NCBI GenBank assembly: GCA_024281825.1
Contig: JAMWZY010000013.1
Location: 1 to 64,000 of the forward strand
Source of the DNA: Nitrosomonas sp.
Lineage (GTDB): Bacteria > Pseudomonadota > Gammaproteobacteria > Burkholderiales > Nitrosomonadaceae
Length of the DNA: 64,000 nt
Direction of reading: 5' to 3'
Made by a program: the position numbers and the translations under genes
Notes under the pieces: model-generated
The model's database searches: none
The model's input: the letters and a program-made list of their open reading frames with translations, nothing else
Told to the model about the DNA's origin: nothing
Shown: one piece after another, positions 1 to 11,500 of the stretch
Layout of the letters: each line of letters opens with the position of its first letter
How positions within the stretch are numbered: the first letter of the stretch is position 1

Positions 1-196
1 ATCTGGATGACTGGATTGGGTATTACAATAGCACGCGTACCCAAGGAAAGATATGCTGCGGGTACACACCAATGATAACTTGAATTGATGCAAAAAAGAG
101 CCTTGGGACGATAAAATCACCACTTTGATTAACTAAATCTGATCTAACACGCACATCATAAATCGGGTAACTGTCAGTTTAGGTCTGAATTTTACA
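1..196 (+). pseudogene. IS481-family transposase 3' remnant with right terminal repeat
   Basis: From base 2 the plus strand reads a transposase C-terminus (LDDWIGYYNSTRTQGK, then CCGYTP). It matches the C-terminus of the intact transposase encoded at 47158-48201 but is broken by a stop near base 90 and reads on to a TGA near 128. The bases after it, to about 196, resemble the intact element's end, including a decayed copy of its terminal inverted repeat (ctgtcag...ggtctgaatt). It is therefore an old, diverged copy whose 5' part lies outside the window. Confidence 0.75.
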
Positions 197-407
197 TATA
201 TCTCCAGCCATGGGGTTGGCAGAAGCTTTTAAACTAAAACCATCTACTGCAATCTTCTGGAAAAAATGGGTGGATTACCGCAGCAATATATCAGATTGCG
301 GATTGATGAATTCTTTGGATATTACTTTTGATACTAACTCGAGTGCCTCATATTTTTATCATTGACTTAATGAAGTAATGAGGGTTTTCAATAGATAGTC
401 GCGATCA
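197..407. other. Intergenic stretch, no recognisable feature
   Basis: AT-rich sequence between the IS remnant and the stop codon of the TPR gene. I see no ORF with a ribosome binding site, no RNA gene and no convincing terminator. It may be decayed mobile-element DNA. Confidence 0.4.
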
Positions 408-1391
408 TTACATTTTGTGTAGTAGACTTTGTAATTTGATTGCTGTTACGTTGGTGTATTTATTTCTTATAGTCATATCTATAACTTTATTCAGATAAGG
501 ATATAAAGACCAGGCTTGATCAAAGTACTTCTGAGCATCAACTTGTTCTGTTGAAGTATCCGAATACAGCGCCCATTTAGTATAAAGTGCGCACGCTAGA
601 ACTAGCTTAACTAAGTAATTATCCGAAATACTTAAAGCTTTCTGGCCATTTTTAATTGCTTCATCGATATTTCCATAACTGAATAGTAATAAATTAGCAT
701 AATTACTTAAAGCCCATGCAGATTCTGGCTCATACTCAAGTTGTTTCATGAAATAAATTCTTGCATTTTCATAATCGCCCGAAATTTCAAATAGCTTTGT
801 CAATCCGCCCATTGCAGCTAGATATGCTTTTTTATCGGAGGGCGGCTTCATGAGAACATTTATGTATTGCTGCAATGCCTTATTATATTGGCTTTGTACA
901 AGATAATAATCTGCCCAATTTAAGCTTAACCATGGACTTCTTGTTCCTAACAACTCTCCTTTGTTTAAAGCTGTTTGAGCTTTGTTATATTCCCCCATAT
1001 GAGTATAAAGATGACCCAATAATACATAGGCATCAGCATATTGTGGTTCTATTTGGATAGATTTAAATATTGATTGCTCCGACAGATTAAAATCATTTTT
1101 TTTAAACTTCTCCAAATTACTATAAGCATACATAACATAAATTCTTCCATATTCTCGATATGCCGGGGCGAATTCGGGATCCTCTTGCAATATTTCCTTA
1201 AGAATTTTATCTGCAGCAACAAGTCTTTCATTTTGACCTTGCCAGGAACTTACAAGATTTCGTGCTAGAGAGAATTTATTAAAAAGGCTTTCATTCTTAG
1301 TTCTATACTTAATATCAATAGGAGAAATCCATTCAGATGAAAAAGCGAATGAACTCATACCCATCAAAATAATTAAAATTAATGTCTTCAT
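408..1391 (-). CDS. Periplasmic TPR-repeat protein
   Basis: The product is about 327 residues. It opens with a signal peptide (MKTLILIILMG, then a small-residue region ending near FAFSS-E). The body is tetratricopeptide-like helical repeats, for example the segments around AYVLLGHLYTHMGEYNKA and AWALSNYANLLLFSYGNIDEA, a fold that normally mediates protein-protein contacts. I chose the ATG at 1391 over an upstream GTG (1415) because an AGGA motif sits a few bases before it and the signal peptide then starts cleanly. It stands alone on the minus strand between an IS remnant and the FHA gene. The partner is unknown, so no specific function is claimed. Confidence 0.75.
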   Translation of the reverse strand: MKTLILIILMGMSSFAFSSEWISPIDIKYRTKNESLFNKFSLARNLVSSWQGQNERLVAADKILKEILQEDPEFAPAYREYGRIYVMYAYSNLEKFKKNDFNLSEQSIFKSIQIEPQYADAYVLLGHLYTHMGEYNKAQTALNKGELLGTRSPWLSLNWADYYLVQSQYNKALQQYINVLMKPPSDKKAYLAAMGGLTKLFEISGDYENARIYFMKQLEYEPESAWALSNYANLLLFSYGNIDEAIKNGQKALSISDNYLVKLVLACALYTKWALYSDTSTEQVDAQKYFDQAWSLYPYLNKVIDMTIRNKYTNVTAIKLQSLLHKM

Positions 1392-1415
1392 GAATTTTCC
1401 TAAGCTTGATCTCAC

Positions 1416-1953
1416 TATAAACGCTAATTATGCGATTGGGTTACTCCAGTATTTTGCGGCAAATTTCTTTATATCTTTAATTTAATATTTAAATAATCAG
1501 CTACTTCCGTCATATTTAGTTATGTATTTTGGAGTTAAGATCATCAACATTACATTTAATTGATAGCACCGAGAGAAACTACAAAGCGAAGTTGGAGGGA
1601 ATGAGATATTAAAAATGACTTCAAAATTTCTAGAAATAAATGCTTTAATTACTGATCAAATCCACCCTGTTTCAAACATGTCGAGACAGAAAGCATTCAT
1701 TAATACTTAAATGATCGATATTGGTACGAATGCCGGAGAAACGCTGGTTTTTTAATTGACAGAAGCAGAACTGCTTGAGTTGTGGCGTGAAAACATTGTG
1801 CATCATACGCATGGCTTGAACATCGGAGCAAAATGCGAGACGAGCAGGAGATTATCCAAAAATTGGGATCTATTTCTCTTCCAAAGACACACTTGGTAAT
1901 ACGATTGAGAGCCTATCAGATGTATTTATTAATTTAAGAGATGAACTTGTATT
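1416..1953. other. AT-rich intergenic region between divergent genes
   Basis: This stretch of over 500 bases separates the minus-strand TPR gene from the plus-strand FHA gene. Short open frames (for example from about 1756, a fragment reading LTEAELLELWREN) look like decayed coding sequence but match no family I recognise. Promoters for both flanking genes presumably lie here, but no box is convincing. Confidence 0.4.
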
Positions 1954-2652
1954 ATGAGTGATGATAAAACGATAATTAATTCAATTAACTCTCTTCAAAA
2001 TACATTTAATCCTAATCAGAGAAAAATAGGATTTTCTGAGTTAAAAGTTAGTTTACTTGAGGGGGAGGGAAAATCTGTTAAGCAATTTTTGTTTTCAAAT
2101 GGATTTACAGCAGGTCGTTCACGGGATAACGACGTAGCTATTCCGAATCCATTAGTGAGTCGCCACCATTTCAAAGTTAACCGCGAAAATGATCAGTGGT
2201 GGATTTACGATCTAAATAGTGCAAACCGAATTTATATTAATCAACAGTTGGTGCAGCAAAGGGCAATTCTCAAATCATCTGATGTCATCTCCATTGGCGC
2301 GACTGAGGTTTTAATAAAAATTGAGGTCGTTCAACATAATCAAGAAACCTTACACACGAATAATATTGGTAACAGTTCAGAAAAAGTTTCACGCGAACCT
2401 CAATTAGAATTATCAAAAGATGAATTAAAAGCTCGTTTACTAGCTAGAACTGAAGCTGATGATTTCGGAGCTTATACCCGCTTAGTTCGTAAAATTATCC
2501 ACGAAGATCGCAATTCTCAAGTTAAAAGTTATAGAAAAAAATTTGTCTGGTTGGGTATAGTTTTTTTTCTGCTTATAGGAATGATCATCTATCAACAGAT
2601 GACTTTAACGAATGTACGAACTCTGGCAATCGATATGTTCTATGACATTTAA
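1954..2652 (+). CDS. FHA-domain membrane protein (5' part of an interrupted FHA-transglycosylase gene)
   Basis: The 232-residue product has a forkhead-associated phosphothreonine-binding domain at about residues 28-125, with the hallmark GRSRDNDV, then a Ser-Arg-His-His segment and a later Asn. A charged linker follows, then one transmembrane helix at about 197-215, so the FHA domain should be cytoplasmic. The reading frame ends at TAA 2650-2652. The same frame continues without another stop through a coiled coil and a transglycosylase domain to 3603. The two parts therefore look like one ancestral protein: cytoplasmic FHA sensor, membrane anchor, periplasmic peptidoglycan enzyme. T6SS kinase/phosphatase genes lie about 10 kb downstream and could control it. 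A readthrough product is possible. Confidence 0.8.
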   Translation: MSDDKTIINSINSLQNTFNPNQRKIGFSELKVSLLEGEGKSVKQFLFSNGFTAGRSRDNDVAIPNPLVSRHHFKVNRENDQWWIYDLNSANRIYINQQLVQQRAILKSSDVISIGATEVLIKIEVVQHNQETLHTNNIGNSSEKVSREPQLELSKDELKARLLARTEADDFGAYTRLVRKIIHEDRNSQVKSYRKKFVWLGIVFFLLIGMIIYQQMTLTNVRTLAIDMFYDI

Positions 2653-2709
2653 ACTCTTGAAGTCAGCTTATCACAAGCTGAAATTAGACTAAATGAAAGT
2701 GCAGAAGTA

Positions 2710-3603
2710 TTGGATCTTACTTTAAAAGTCATATCAGACCAAAAACTGAATATTGATCAGCAAAGAATTAAGTTTGAAAAAGAAAAGCTTTCAAATGAAA
2801 GAGAACGTATTTTGCAAGAAAAACAGAAACTGGCCGGGATGAGATTAAAGTATCAGCAATATATTGATGAAGTCAAATCTTTAAGAATTCGATTGCCGAA
2901 TAACATCCAGTATGAAGAGGAACTAATTGCTAAGGTTGCAAGAGGGTTTGGTGAGAGTGAGCTGGAGCTTCCCGAGAGTTTTGTGGCTGAAGTTAGGAAG
3001 TATACGCGATACTGGCAGGATTCCACTAGGATGCAACAAGCTATAGCCCGCCTCGAGAAGAATCTTTATGCGCCAGTAATTATTGAAGCCTTGGAGAAAG
3101 AAGGATTGCCTTTGTATTTTATGTATTTACCACTTCAAGAAAGCAATTATGATGCGCACGCGATCGGCCCGGAGACACGCTTTGGTATTGCCAAGGGAGC
3201 ATGGCAATTTTTAGCGACTACTGCACAAGAATTTGGGCTTTCACCCGGTCCTTTACTTGATGAGAGGGTGTTTGATGACAGAGATGAGCGTTTTGATTTT
3301 GTTCGAGCCACTAAAGCAGGGGCCAAATACCTTAAGCACATATATAGTACTGAAGCTCAGGCATCTGGATTACTTGTAATCGCTAGCTATAACTACGGAC
3401 ACACACGAGTAAAAGGCCTAATTAGTAGAATGCACGATAACCCACGTGATAGAAATTTCTGGAAATTTATTCAGCAGCATAATCTTCCGAAAGAAACATA
3501 TGATTATGTTTTTCTTATTTTTTCTGCCGCAGTGATCGCAGAAGATCCGAAACATTTTGGATTTTCCTTTAACCCCCCACTTTCTTTTTCAGATATTCGA
3601 TAA
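2710..3603 (+). CDS. Lytic transglycosylase (SLT/MltD-like), 3' part of the interrupted gene
   Basis: The 297-residue frame begins at a TTG without a clear ribosome binding site and is in the same phase as the FHA gene before it. Residues 1-60 are a charged coiled coil. Residues about 135-290 form an SLT-type lysozyme-like domain that cleaves peptidoglycan glycan strands. The probable catalytic Glu lies in LPLQESNYD, followed by the GAWQF segment and the ASYNYG motif typical of this superfamily. No signal peptide is present, as expected if export depended on the transmembrane helix of the upstream half. As it stands it may be untranslated or made only by stop-codon readthrough. Confidence 0.75.
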   Translation: MDLTLKVISDQKLNIDQQRIKFEKEKLSNERERILQEKQKLAGMRLKYQQYIDEVKSLRIRLPNNIQYEEELIAKVARGFGESELELPESFVAEVRKYTRYWQDSTRMQQAIARLEKNLYAPVIIEALEKEGLPLYFMYLPLQESNYDAHAIGPETRFGIAKGAWQFLATTAQEFGLSPGPLLDERVFDDRDERFDFVRATKAGAKYLKHIYSTEAQASGLLVIASYNYGHTRVKGLISRMHDNPRDRNFWKFIQQHNLPKETYDYVFLIFSAAVIAEDPKHFGFSFNPPLSFSDIR

Positions 3604-3825
3604 CGCTGCTCTTCTGAAATTTAATTGTGATTTCATCAAAGCTTGATTTAAAAGTGGCCTTTCTCACTTCAAAAATGATTTCATATTGCTATGCTTAAAA
3701 GTAAGTGATATGTAACTCATGAGCTTAGACGGAATAGATTCTGGCCAAAAGAATGGTATAGTCACTATTAGGGATATTTTTTATAAAGAATAGAGTGTTT
3801 TAAGTAATAAGAAAGGGGAGCGAGA
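3604..3825. other. Spacer upstream of the two-partner secretion operon
   Basis: Non-coding spacer between the transglycosylase and tpsB-like genes. It should hold the promoter of the secretion pair. A good Shine-Dalgarno (AAGGGGAG, about 3813-3820) lies five bases before the GTG at 3826. No clear -35/-10 pair was found. Confidence 0.4.
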
Positions 3826-5502
3826 GTGAAAAATGTCGCGATGTTGCCACTATTAATCCTAACATTGATTATTTTTTTTATTAAGACTGCCAACAGCCAG
3901 TCATTGACTATAGATTCCGACAGTACAACAAAGCAAACTCAATCATTCACGATAAATTCTCTGGTAATTCAAGGCAATACTATATTACCAGAGGATAAGC
4001 TTACAGCAAAGATTGCCTATCTAATCGGGGAGAATCGTACCTTTGATAATCTCGAGCAGGCTGCTATGACTGTACAGCAAGCATACCGTGATGAAGGGTA
4101 TGGTGGGGTAATCGCTTATGTACCCGAACAAAAATTAGAAAATGGGTATGTGATCATTAAAGTTGTAGAAGGTAAGATTGACAAAATTGCCGTTTCAGGT
4201 AACTCAGAACACGATGAAGCTAATATTCTTAGAAGTTTGCCGGATTTAAAGTCTGGTGAAACACCTATCGTCAAGAATATAGATCGTAATATTCAAATGG
4301 CGAATGAAAATCCTTCCAAAAAAATACGAGTTGCATTAGTAGCGGGTGCTAAACCCGGAACTATTGATGCGGATGCAAAACTTACTGACGAAAGACCTTT
4401 AAGGCTACTCTTTGGTGTAGATAGCGCAGGAACACCGGGAACAGGGAATTTCAGAACTAATGTTGGGATACAGCACGCAAACTTATGGAATCGTGATCAT
4501 ATTGGCACATTCCAATTTCAAACCTCTCCAACTGAACCCAGTCGTGCTCAAATTTATAGTGTTGGCTATCGTATACCTTTTTATAATCAATTGGCAGCGC
4601 TTGATGCTTACTATGCTCACTCCAATGTTGAGAGCGTGTCCTCCACGGCGGCTCCAAACAGTGGAGCTTCCTTAAATCCAGGCCCATTTGGATTTACAGG
4701 CAAGGGAGATATCGCTGGTTTTCGGGCACACCGTTTTCTGCCTCGGCTAGGGGAATACGATCAACGTATGTCGTTTGGTTGGGACTGGAGACATTTTAAC
4801 AATAACTGCGCTATTGGGAATAACGCAGGAATTGCTGCTTGTGACAGACTCGCAGCAGATGTAACCATTACGCCACTGAGTCTTAGCTATACGGGGCAGA
4901 AAGAAGGACCGGTTTTTTCTTGGGGAATTAATACAAACATATCAGGTAACTTCGGAGGTAGCAGCGAATCCATTTTTAAAACAGCACGTGTTGATGCAGA
5001 GAAGCACTATGCTGTATGGCGCTTTTTTGGGTTTACTAATGTCAATTTGCCTGCCGGTTTTGGGCTTTCAACTCGAGTATTAGCGCAATATAGCCCACAT
5101 GCGCTGATTCCTGGTGAACAATTCGGCATTGGTGGCGGAGGCAGTGCAATGGGTGGTTTCATTAGTGTGCGGGGTTATCGCGAGCGGGAAATTGTTGGAG
5201 ATTATGGCGCATCCTTTAATATTGAAGCTCTTGGTCCTGATTTTGCAAGACTGGTGAATTCTGAAAGTTTAAGTTTACGTCCTTTGGGATTTTTTGATTT
5301 TGGTTGGGCCGGAAATAACCATGATGCTCCCTGTCGAGGTCAAGACTCATCATGTGAAATTGCGGGTGTTGGTGGAGGCATTCGTTTTGCCATTGGTAAG
5401 AAATTTTCGGGTCGATTAGATTTCGGGCATGCATTAATAGATGGGAACCAGAAAGCAGCAGGTAGCTATCGTGGACATTTAGCCATCAATTTCCATTATT
5501 GA
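3826..5502 (+). CDS. TpsB outer-membrane transporter (ShlB/FhaC/HecB family)
   Basis: This 558-residue protein has an N-terminal signal peptide (cleavage near NSQS) and POTRA-like periplasmic domains at about residues 40-200 (FTINSLVIQGNTILPEDKL, then VVEGKIDKIAVSGN). A C-terminal 16-strand type beta-barrel follows, ending in NFHY with a terminal aromatic residue. The conserved barrel segment VRGYRERE, with its Arg, is the signature loop motif of FhaC-type transporters. It should insert in the outer membrane and export the TpsA partner encoded 54 bases downstream. The start is GTG, chosen for its strong ribosome binding site and because the signal peptide follows directly. Length is normal for the family. 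Confidence 0.92.
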   Translation: MKNVAMLPLLILTLIIFFIKTANSQSLTIDSDSTTKQTQSFTINSLVIQGNTILPEDKLTAKIAYLIGENRTFDNLEQAAMTVQQAYRDEGYGGVIAYVPEQKLENGYVIIKVVEGKIDKIAVSGNSEHDEANILRSLPDLKSGETPIVKNIDRNIQMANENPSKKIRVALVAGAKPGTIDADAKLTDERPLRLLFGVDSAGTPGTGNFRTNVGIQHANLWNRDHIGTFQFQTSPTEPSRAQIYSVGYRIPFYNQLAALDAYYAHSNVESVSSTAAPNSGASLNPGPFGFTGKGDIAGFRAHRFLPRLGEYDQRMSFGWDWRHFNNNCAIGNNAGIAACDRLAADVTITPLSLSYTGQKEGPVFSWGINTNISGNFGGSSESIFKTARVDAEKHYAVWRFFGFTNVNLPAGFGLSTRVLAQYSPHALIPGEQFGIGGGGSAMGGFISVRGYREREIVGDYGASFNIEALGPDFARLVNSESLSLRPLGFFDFGWAGNNHDAPCRGQDSSCEIAGVGGGIRFAIGKKFSGRLDFGHALIDGNQKAAGSYRGHLAINFHY

Positions 5503-5556
5503 ATTAAGCATAATCAAGAACTGTGGTAAACATTACAGGGTATTTGTGAGGTTGCT

Positions 5557-8500
5557 ATGATCATCAAATTTATTTTTGCATTTTGCGTGACACTTTCTTT
5601 AATGGGGCATTCATTTCAGATTAATGCTCAATTACCGACGGATCCATCCATAGTACATGGTCACGCGGTTATCGATACCGCGGGTAACCATATGAACATT
5701 ATTAATACGCCAAATACTATTCTGGATTGGCAAAGTTTTTCCATAGGCACCGATAGCAGCGTTTATTTTCAGCAACAAAATACAGACAGTATGATTCTCA
5801 ACCGCGTTACTGGTAGCGATCCTTCTCATCTTCTGGGAAGTCTTGGCAGTAATGGTCATGTATGGTTGATAAATCCTTATGGCATATTGTTTGGTGAACA
5901 TGTACGAATTGATGTGGGCAGTTTGGTAGCTTCTACGATGGATATTGCCAATGTAGATTTTCTGGCAAAAAACTATTCCTTCAATTCTGTTGGTATACCC
6001 GGAGAAATAAAAAACCAAGGAGAAATTCGTACTAGCTTTGGCGGGCATGTATGGTTATTGGGGAATCGTGTTCAGAATGAAGGTTTAATTCAGACTCCAG
6101 GAGGTCACACAGCAATTGCTGCAGGGAAAAGTGTTGAATTTGTCGATTCAGGTGCGCCGAATATCGTGGTTCGGGTCAAGGCGCCTGAAAATGAAGTTGT
6201 CAATTTAGGATCATTGGTTGCTCAGAATGGTCAAGTGGATTTACACAGTAGCATAGTTAACCAACACGGCATTGTGCGCGCCAATAGTGTGAATGCTGAT
6301 GAGGCTGGGCGCATTGTATTAAAAGCGGATCAGATAATGCTGGCAAATAACAGCGAGACGCAAGCTGATCATGGAACGGTGCAAATGGAAGCAAGTTCCA
6401 CTTTGAATAATTGGGGCGCAGTCAGCGGTAAAAATATCGCGTTGAATGCCAAAGAGATTTTGCAACAAGGTCAAATTACTGCGCAGGGAGGTAATGTGGC
6501 TTTGGTCGCGCAAACTTCAACCTATCTCGATGGTGCAGTTGATGTTTCAAATGCCCTTGGCACAGGGGGCAATATATTGCTTATGACCAATAAACTGGAA
6601 GGTATGGCTGGGGGCTCTTTGCTTGCTGGCGGTGAGCAAGGAGGAAATATTCGCGTTGAAGGTAACGGTCCGATCGCCTTTTCATCGACATTTGCCGCGA
6701 CCGGAAATACACAAGGTGGCAAGATCGAAGTTACAGGTGATCGCGTCTATCTGCTCAATGCCGATATTGATGTTTCGGGCGGTACACAAGGCGGCACTGT
6801 ACACTTGGGTGGAGGTTGGCAAGGTAGTGGTGATTTGCTCCAAGCACGAGAAGTTATGGTTGGTGTAGGAAGTGAAGTTAAAGCAAGTGGTAACACTGAA
6901 TTGAATCCTTTAGCTAAAGGAGGAGAAATTGCTGTTTGGTCAACGCAAAACAGCGAACATTACGGTTCATTACAAGCCAATGATGGAGGACGGATAGAAT
7001 TTTCTTCCAAGGGAGTAATCAGGCAAACAGGGGATTTTCAAGTCGGCAGCGGCGGAATGGTTTTGTTCGATCCTAAGAATCTAATTATAACGGATGAGCC
7101 GCCAGACAATCTGGCTCTCGCCCAAAAAATTACATCTGAGCAAATAACGTCGCCAGGGACATTAAGGTTGGAAAATGAAGAATCGTTTGGCACAGCAATC
7201 GCATTGGATGGTGATCGGCTAGCGATCGGAGCAGATTTTGGGGATACTGCTGGAAATAATAGTGGCAGCGGGGCGGTTTATTTGTTTACAGGTGCTGAGG
7301 GAAATCTCGATGGCTTGACTTTACAGAATAAGCTGACGTCTGAGCAAGGTGCGGCCAATATGCCTACGCTAGCAAATGGAGATGCTTTTGGAACAGGTGT
7401 GGCACTAGAAGGTGATAGATTGGTAGTTGGAGCAAGAAATGATGATACAGATGGAGAAAACAGTGGGGCCGTGTATTTATTTTCAGGGGTTGGAACCAAT
7501 TTTTCTGATTTAGTTTTGCAAAACAAGCTTACCTCAGAGAGTGTGACGGGACTGGAATTAACGGCCGGAGATATGTTTGGTGCATCTGTCGCAATACAAG
7601 ATAATCGGTTGGCAATAGGTGCTATACAAAATGGTAATAATAGAACAGATCCTGGGGTTGTTCATTTATTCACAGCAGAGGGAACAGATTTTAACGGATT
7701 AACGTGGCAAGGAAAGCTAGCTTCTGAGCAAGGTGCGACCAATATGCCGGTGTTAAAAGATGAAGATGTGTTTGGTTCTGCGCTTGCATTGGATGGTGAT
7801 CGGTTGGCGGTAGGAGCAAGAGATGATGATGCTGGTGGGGCTGATCGCGGAGCAATCCATTTATTCACGGGTGTGGGACAGAATTTTTCTGGTTTAACCT
7901 GGCAGAGAAAACTGGCATCTGATATCGGAGCAACTGATATGCCGCAATTGGATGATGCTGATCGTTTTGGTCGATCAATTGCATTAGAGAATGATTTATT
8001 GGTGGTTGGATCAAGACTAAGCGGCCCCAGTGATCAAGGTGCTGCTTATTTATTCACTGGTGCTAGCGGTGATTTCACTGGATTGAATTTTCAAAGAAAA
8101 CTTACTTCCGAGCAAGGTGCAATCAATATGCCAAGCTTAGCCGCGGGTGATACTTTTGGTGCGGCTGTAGTTCTTGATGGCGATCGGCTGCTCGTAGGAG
8201 CAGACTCTGAGGATACGGAAGGCAATAATCGCGGTGCATTGTACCTTTTTACAGGTGTAGGAACAGATTTCTCAGATCTGGCTTGGCAGAATAAGTTGGC
8301 GTCTGGACAAGAGGTAAATGTTCCATCAGGGTTGACGGATAATGATCAATTTGGAGAATCCTTAGCCCTTGACGGTGATCGATTGGCAGTAGGGACAGTA
8401 TTTGACGATACAGGTGGAGTTGATCGTGGAGCAGTCCATTTGTTTACTGGTGTAAATACTGCTGGTGGGTTAACCTGGCAAAAGAAGCTTGCTTCCGAAA

Positions 8501-11500
8501 TTGGCGCAAACAATATGGCTGAACTAAATAATGAAGATAACTTTGGGATTTCAGTTGCATTGGATAATGACAAACTTGTTGTCGGTGCTTTTAATGATGA
8601 TACTTCTGGAGTGAATCGTGGTGCTGTGCATCTGTTCAACGGTGTTGGAAATGATTTCTCTGATCTGACATGGCAGAATAGGCTTGCTTCAGGATCTGTA
8701 GCTGGGCTTACCTTAACTGATGGCGATGCCTTTGGAGCCTCGGTTGCATTGGATGGGGACCGTTTAGTTGTAGGCGCTAATTTTGATAGTACTGGTGGTG
8801 ACAGTCGAGGTGCAGTGCATTTATTTTCCGGGGTAGGCAATGATTATTCAACATTAGTTTGGCAAAACAAGCTTGCATCCGGATTGGGTATCACTTCAAT
8901 GCCCGAACTGGCAAATGACGATCAATTTGGTGTATCAGTAGCATTAGATGGTAATCATCTAGCGGTTGGGGCTTATAGAGATGATACGGGTGGACTTAAT
9001 CGTGGAGCGGTACATCTGTTCACTAATGTGGGAACTGACTTTTCTGAATTAACCTGGTTGGAAAAGCTTGCTTCTGGAATTGTGCCTGGGTTGATAGATG
9101 GAGATAGCTTTGGAACATCATTATCCTTAAATGGTAATAATTTCGCTGTGGGAGCTATCGGAGATGACACTGGCGGTTTCAATCGTGGCGCAGTGTATTT
9201 GTTTGGAGATATTGGAACTAATTTTTCTGGACTGACGTTTCAAAATAAACTCTCATCAACGAATGTAGAAGGGCTTTCAGATAGCGATGTCTTCGGTATA
9301 TCGGTAGCTTTAGATGGTAATTTGCTAGTTGCCGGAGCTCGTGAGGATGACTCTGGGGGATTTAATAGAGGAGCAGTTCATTTATTTACAGGTATTAATG
9401 GTAGTGTAATTGAGTTATCTCAAGCTAAATTTGATATTAACCCATCTGACGATAGCTACATCACACCGATTAAAATTAAAGAATTGCTTGATAGTGGAGA
9501 ATCAGTAATCTTGCAAGCCAACAATGACATTACGGTGCAGTCTGAGATTATTGTGGATGAAGGTGGTGGTGGAGGTGATTTCACTTTACAAGCCGGCCGA
9601 AGTATCGCATTTAATGCCGATGTGACAACCGATAATGGGAATTTGACTGCTATAGCGGGTGATCCTAATGCTGATCCCAATAATAGAGATCCAGGTACGC
9701 CAACCATTATCATTGCAGAAAATGCGACCCTGAATGTTGGATTTGGAACGGCGACTCTAGCAGCTATAGGTGGAGACTTTATCAATAGTAACAACGAAAA
9801 TGCTATATCAATCGAATCTGATTGTTGCGGAGATGGAGCTGGCCGTTGGTTGATTTACGCTAACGCCCCGACAGGAAACGACAGGAATGGTTTTTCAAAC
9901 TACACTAAACATTACGATCAGCCTTTTGTTCAAGGAACCATTCCGGAATATGCGATAAACGGTAACTGGTTTTTATATGGTCAAAAACCACTATTAAGTA
10001 TAAGCGCTCCTTTGACAAGTGTAATTTATGGTCAAACATATCCGCAGAATGTGATATTAACAACAGAACAAAAGACTGAATTGATTACAGGATTCATAGA
10101 CGGAGATACAATTGAGATTGTTCAGAATGCGGAAGAAGGTACGACCTGGAGTATTAATGGGGAACGTTCTTCGACGGGTAACAGCACGGTAGGGACGCAT
10201 GAAGTAAGTTATACGAGTGGACTTTTTACAGACTTGGGTTATCAGATTGTTGATAACTCCGGAAGTATTAATGAGCTCAACGTTACTGCAAGAACGATTA
10301 CTGCAACTGGTTTTACCGCTAGTGATAAAATTTATGATGGAAATAATAGTGCCACAATTAATGGCGGTGTTCTAAATGGTGTAGTAACTAGCGTAAGTGA
10401 TGATCCTATAACTGATGATGTGTCGTTGTCTGGTATTGGCGAGTTTGAGAACAAAAATGCAGGATCCGATAAGACTGTAATACTTACGAACGGTTCATTA
10501 GCCGGAGTAGATAGCAAGAACTATAGTCTTGATATAGAAAATAGTAGTGGAACTGATCTGGCAACAATTACACAGCTTACCATTGAGTCTATAAATATTA
10601 ACGCCGAAAACAAAACCTATGATCGAACGATTCTGGCCAAGTTAAGTGGTAACTCGGGAAACTTTATTACTGGTGATGATGTATTCATAACAGGTATTGG
10701 TGCATTTGATACTAAAGATGCTGGGAATGATAAGGTAGTTACGTATTTACCTATAAATTTGGCATTTAGTGGCGCTGATAGTGGCAATTATTTGTTGTCA
10801 CCAGCTATCGAAGGTGGCGCTACTACAGCAGACATTTTTAAAATTGATTTGTCGGCCTCTGGTTTTGCTGTAAATAATAAAGTTTATGATGGGAATGCTA
10901 CTGCTACTCTGGTAGAAAATTCCAATATTCCTCAAGGGGTGATCAATGGAGATAATGTTTTCTTCACCGCTGGATCGGTTACTTTTGAGGATCCCAATGC
11001 AGGAATAGGAAAAACAGTTTCCATCAAGGATATAAATCTTACAGGATCGGATGTTAATAATTACCAATTAAATCCTGATAATACGGCAATAGCTACCGCT
11101 AACATTGAGAAAGAGGTGTTAATTTACCATGCTAATCAAGCCACGAGAACGATTGGAGAACCGATTACAGGATTAACAGGCAGAATTACTGGGTTTATTC
11201 CTGGTGAAAACCAAGCGAATGCTGCGCCGGGAAATTTGATATGGTCGACCCCTGCATCAGAAAAATCTCCAGCGGATCAATATCCAATTATTGGAAGTGG
11301 TCTATCTGCGAAAAATTATAATTTTGAGCAAGATGTGAGTAATGCCAAGGCGCTTCAACTAGTTTCACTTGATCCACTTCCTTCGAGAAAACAGGAATTT
11401 ACTGACACCTCAATACAGGCTGTAAATACGGCGTCTTCAGCTGCAAGGTCCGCTATAGACTCAGGTGCAACAGGTAAAGTTATCGATGCGACTGGGTCTG

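Noticed and set aside
8346..9182. Long minus-strand open frames opposite the FG-GAP repeats
   Set aside because: They are shadows produced by the repetitive codon pattern of the exoprotein gene and have low-complexity Ser/Pro/Ala composition.
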